Assembly (NCBI GenBank): GCA_937924035.1
Contig: CALDTK010000240.1
Coordinates: 1 to 34,305 of the forward strand
Direction of reading: 5' to 3'
Length of the DNA: 34,305 bases
Source of the DNA: an uncultured Saprospiraceae bacterium
GTDB lineage: Bacteria > Bacteroidota > Bacteroidia > Chitinophagales > Saprospiraceae
Part shown: piece by piece, positions 31,135 to 34,305 of the stretch
Layout of the letters: each line of letters opens with the position of its first letter
Position numbering within the stretch: the first letter of the stretch is position 1
Notes under the pieces: generated by a model
What the model was told of the DNA's origin: nothing
What the model saw: only the letters and a program-made list of their open reading frames with translations
Databases searched by the model: none
Translations under genes and position numbers: made by a program

Positions 31135-34100
31135 ATGCAAGGGAAAGGGATAGTGAGGTTCTTCCTCATCCTGCTTACCGTTATCTGTGTTTATCAACTT
31201 CTATTTTTCATCCCAGCAAACCGGGTGGAAGCAGATGCTGAAACATTCGCAGAAACGCAAGTTATGGGCCTAGAAAAAGGGCCCGTCAAGACATCAAGTT
31301 ATAACGACGCTCGCCGCGCTTATCTCGACTCTATGTCGAATGAGAAGGTGTGGAGTTTAGCCGGGATACGTAACTTCACTTATGCTGATGTAAAGCAACA
31401 GCAGATCAATCTCGGACTCGACCTTAAAGGCGGAATGAGTGTGATCATGCAAGTGGATCTACGGACATTCCTTGAGAAACTCAGCGGGAACAGCACAGAC
31501 CCAACGTTTGTAGCTGCACTCGACGCTGCCGACAAACAGCAGGCTAGTTCTCAGTCGGATTACGTAACGCTTTTTGTAGACAATTTCATTGCTCTAGGCA
31601 ATGGAAAGTCTTTAGCTAGCATTTTTTCGCGTAGCGAAACGCTCCGCGATGAGATCAGCTTTCAAACCACCGATGGTGAAGTTGCCAGAAAGCTGAACGA
31701 GCTCTCAAAAGAGACCGTAAAGCTTACTTACTCTCTACTTAAGGAGCGTATTGACCGCATGGGGGTTCTTCAGCCAAACGTGTCTCTAGATGAAGCGCGC
31801 GATCTGATCGTTGTAGAACTTCCGGGTATTGACAATCCGAAGCGTGCTCGCGATCTCCTCGTTTCTGCTGCTGCGCTAGACTTCTATGATGTCTACCGTA
31901 ACTCTGATCCAGGAATCTTCCAAGCGATTATCAATGCGAATGATGCGCTTACAGCTGAAGCTGGTGGAAGTGCCTCAAGTGAGCCGGAGATCGCTTCAAT
32001 AGATACGCTCTTTGCTACTGATAATCTTGGTAACGTAGATAGATCTACGATTACAGGTTATGATACCACTTACACAAACGATGCAGCTAATGCAGGTGCT
32101 TTGTTTAGCCTCTTCCAGCCACTCAATCCTCAACAGGGTGCGTCTGCTGTTATTGGTTATACGAATCGCTCTTCGAAGGAAAAGCTAGCGAAGCTGTTTG
32201 CTTCAGAGACTTTCGAAAAGTCTGTCCCTCAGGATGCGAAGTTTGTAATCTCACAGAAGCCTATTCGCGATCGTGAAACACGTGAGTTCACCACTGATTA
32301 CACCGTATATGCTCTGCGTACTCAACCAGGTGGAGAACCTGCATTGAGCGGTTCGCACATCATCGATGCTGGTCAAAGTGTTGACGTACAAGGATCAGGT
32401 GAAGTTGAGGTCAACATAACCATGGACCAAACAGGTGCACGTGAGTGGGCTGAGATTACAACCACACGCGTTGGTCGTGAGTTTGCCATCGTACTTGATG
32501 AAGAAGTCATTAGTGCTCCAGTAATCAACCAGCCTATTACAGGTGGTCGTTCACGCATCACTGGTGGTTTCAATATTCAAGAAGCACAGGATCTTGCAAC
32601 AAAGATTGAAGTAGGCCGCTTACCTGCGGAGACACGTATCATACAAGAGAGTGTGGTTGGACCTTCTTTAGGTCAAGACAACATCAATAGTTCAGTTCGT
32701 GCATTGATCATCGGTTTTGCACTTGTACTCCTCTTCATGGTGGCGTACTACAGCGGAGCAGGTTTTGTATCAATCCTAGCACTTCTCGCAAACATCTTCT
32801 TCATCTTCGGTGCGCTTTCGAGCTTTGGTACGGTCTTGACCTTGCCTGGTATCGCAGGTATCGTCTTGACGATCGGTATGGCGGTTGATGCCAACGTAAT
32901 CATCTACGAGCGTATTAGAGAAGAACTTCGAACTGGCAAATCAAACTTGGTTGCAATTAAGGATGGTTTCTCTGCTTCTTATTCTGCGATTATCGATGCG
33001 AACGTAACGACACTCCTAACTGCCTTTGTCCTCAACTACTGGGGTCTCGGTCCTATCAAAGGATTTGCAGTCGTTTTGATGATCGGTATTTTCACTTCAC
33101 TTTTTACTGCAGTATTGATTACTCGTTTAATCATCGATTGGAGAACAAGTGGAGGAAAGGAGCTAGGCTTCTCAACTGGTTTCTCAGAGAACGTGCTTTC
33201 GAAAATCAATATTGATTGGATGGGTAAGCGTAAAATTGGTTACGCGATCTCTACTGTATTGATCATCGCTTCTCTTGCGAGTATCTTCACTAGAGGATTC
33301 GATCTAGGTGTTGACTTCCGAGGCGGATACAGCTACAACGTTGAGTTCATCGGTGAAAACGTTGATCAACAACAGCTTCGTGATGCCCTTTCAACCGCTT
33401 TCGATAACTCAAGTACTGTAGTGAAAGCTGTTGATGGATCTCAGACCTTCAACATTACTACCAGCTACCAAGTAGATAATCCTGAGCAAGATGCTCAAGA
33501 CATCGTAACAGCTGCGCTTTTCAAAGGTGTTTCGGCTGTTCAGCCTGGTATCTCTATGGAAGCCTTTAACACGCCAGACCAAACTGATGCTACACGTGTT
33601 ATCAGTTCATCGAAGGTGGGTCCGACGATTGCAGATGACATTCGTTCATCTTCTTTCAAGGCAGGTATCGCTGCACTACTCTTAATCTTCTTCTACCTCT
33701 TCATTCGTTTCTCTCGCTGGGAGTTCTCGATTGGTGCGGTTGCTGCGCTTTTCCACGATGTCATCATCACGTTGGGTATGTTCAGTCTTCTTCATGGTAT
33801 TCTACCATTTAGCATGGAGATCGATCAAGCCTTCGTTGCGGCAATTCTCACGGTAATTGGTTACTCTGTAAACGATACGGTAATTGTATTTGACCGTATC
33901 CGTGAGTTCATCGGTACTTACACTGGGCGTTCAAAGGAAGAAATCTTCAACTTAGCGATCAATAGTACACTAAGTCGTACACTTATCACTTCACTCACTA
34001 CCCTCTTGGTTGTGGGTATGCTTTTCGCCTTCGGTGGTGGTAGCATTCGTGGATTTGCATTCGCGCTCTTGATAGGTATCCTTGTAGGTACGTACTCATC

Positions 34101-34245
34101 AATCTTCGTAGCATCTGCTACTGTAAACGATTTGGTGAAGGACATCAAGCCGAAGCCTAAGACCATCGTTTCGGGTGGTTCTGATTCTTCTGGTGGAAGC
34201 TTTACTAGAGCAGCAGAAGCAAAAGCAGCTTCGACTGACGCTTAA
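31135..34245 (+). CDS. secDF: Fused protein translocase subunit SecDF
   Basis: SecDF uses the proton gradient to pull proteins through SecYEG on the periplasmic side. The 1036 residues join SecD and SecF in one chain, the usual form in Bacteroidota. The SecD half has an N-terminal helix (about 9-25), GLDLKGGMSVIMQVD starting at 94, a P1 periplasmic domain (about 110-510) with LLKERIDRMGVLQPNVS, and membrane helices with GMAVDANVIIYERIREEL near 581-598. The SecF half begins with helix 6-like segments before GVDFRGGYSYNVEF near 725-738 and ends with GYSVNDTVIVFDRIRE near 909-924. The conserved aspartates D584 and D914 (AVDAN, SVNDT) fit the proton path. The C-terminal tail is Ser/Gly-rich. Start ATG at 31135 and the terminator after the stop define a single-gene unit. 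Confidence 0.96.
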   Translation: MQGKGIVRFFLILLTVICVYQLLFFIPANRVEADAETFAETQVMGLEKGPVKTSSYNDARRAYLDSMSNEKVWSLAGIRNFTYADVKQQQINLGLDLKGGMSVIMQVDLRTFLEKLSGNSTDPTFVAALDAADKQQASSQSDYVTLFVDNFIALGNGKSLASIFSRSETLRDEISFQTTDGEVARKLNELSKETVKLTYSLLKERIDRMGVLQPNVSLDEARDLIVVELPGIDNPKRARDLLVSAAALDFYDVYRNSDPGIFQAIINANDALTAEAGGSASSEPEIASIDTLFATDNLGNVDRSTITGYDTTYTNDAANAGALFSLFQPLNPQQGASAVIGYTNRSSKEKLAKLFASETFEKSVPQDAKFVISQKPIRDRETREFTTDYTVYALRTQPGGEPALSGSHIIDAGQSVDVQGSGEVEVNITMDQTGAREWAEITTTRVGREFAIVLDEEVISAPVINQPITGGRSRITGGFNIQEAQDLATKIEVGRLPAETRIIQESVVGPSLGQDNINSSVRALIIGFALVLLFMVAYYSGAGFVSILALLANIFFIFGALSSFGTVLTLPGIAGIVLTIGMAVDANVIIYERIREELRTGKSNLVAIKDGFSASYSAIIDANVTTLLTAFVLNYWGLGPIKGFAVVLMIGIFTSLFTAVLITRLIIDWRTSGGKELGFSTGFSENVLSKINIDWMGKRKIGYAISTVLIIASLASIFTRGFDLGVDFRGGYSYNVEFIGENVDQQQLRDALSTAFDNSSTVVKAVDGSQTFNITTSYQVDNPEQDAQDIVTAALFKGVSAVQPGISMEAFNTPDQTDATRVISSSKVGPTIADDIRSSSFKAGIAALLLIFFYLFIRFSRWEFSIGAVAALFHDVIITLGMFSLLHGILPFSMEIDQAFVAAILTVIGYSVNDTVIVFDRIREFIGTYTGRSKEEIFNLAINSTLSRTLITSLTTLLVVGMLFAFGGGSIRGFAFALLIGILVGTYSSIFVASATVNDLVKDIKPKPKTIVSGGSDSSGGSFTRAAEAKAASTDA

Positions 34246-34268
34246 GATCTTTTTAAAAGCTTACCGCT

Positions 34269-34305
34269 AAAACCGTCGTTCCAGCAATGGGACGACGGTT
34301 TTTTT
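34269..34305 (+). terminator. Intrinsic terminator of secDF
   Basis: AAAACCGTCGTTCCA at 34269-34283 pairs with TGGGACGACGGTTTT at 34288-34302, giving 14 Watson-Crick pairs and one G-U pair around a GCAA tetraloop of GNRA type. The T tract runs 34299-34305 to the window edge. The A run at the 5' side pairs with Ts, so it could also work on the other strand. Confidence 0.92.

Overview
The window looks like ordinary chromosome of a gliding or surface-active Bacteroidota. The evidence is a gldA-gldF-gldG cluster, a PorP/SprF outer-membrane protein, a protein with the gliding-motility/type IX secretion C-terminal sorting domain, SprB-type repeats, a fused SecDF, a Cys-type CcmE, and several TAnnTTTG-like promoter elements. 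The very large multidomain adhesins would suit Saprospiria (Lewinella/Saprospiraceae-like), but that placement is a guess. I saw no rRNA, tRNA, insertion sequence, integrase, CRISPR array or phage gene.

Layout. 1-4521 (-): the N-terminal 1507 residues of a giant secreted adhesin, cut by the window edge. 4902-12555 (+): sppA, a 1256-aa P-domain/SprB-repeat protein with a type IX sorting domain, a PorP/SprF protein and the diadenylate cyclase cdaA. 12552-13286 (-): an FtsE-like ATPase. 13347-19104 (+): two overlapping lipoprotein genes, then a tight operon of ccmE, ccmF, a DUF2520 protein and an 89-aa unknown. 19097-21597 (-): a TlpA-like thioredoxin protein coupled to a WG-repeat protein. 21720-22163 (+): a 147-aa unknown. 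22164-27725 (-): gldA, gldF, gldG and a DUF4340 gene with one-base gaps or 4-base overlaps, then a zinc-dependent phospholipase C/S1-P1-fold protein. 27888-30179 (+): a DUF547 lipoprotein and an FAD oxidoreductase. 30271-30783 (-): a Kbp-like BON-LysM protein. 31135-34245 (+): secDF, ending in a strong terminator.

The main functional theme is the cell envelope. SecDF and Sec signal peptides feed the periplasm, the type IX pathway (PorP/SprF plus sorting domain) takes adhesins to the surface, and GldAFG belongs to the gliding machinery. CcmE and CcmF mature c-type cytochromes, TlpA-like thiol chemistry may support this, and SppA degrades leftover signal peptides. CdaA (c-di-AMP) and Kbp (potassium binding) both touch ion and osmotic homeostasis.

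I found no clearly new defence or mobile system. The oddest local structure is a terminator-like hairpin with eight Ts whose loop holds the start codon of the 1256-aa protein (6733-6774). Several starts are placed downstream of the longest possible open frame because signal peptides, operon spacing or family N-termini favour the inner start; each case is explained.
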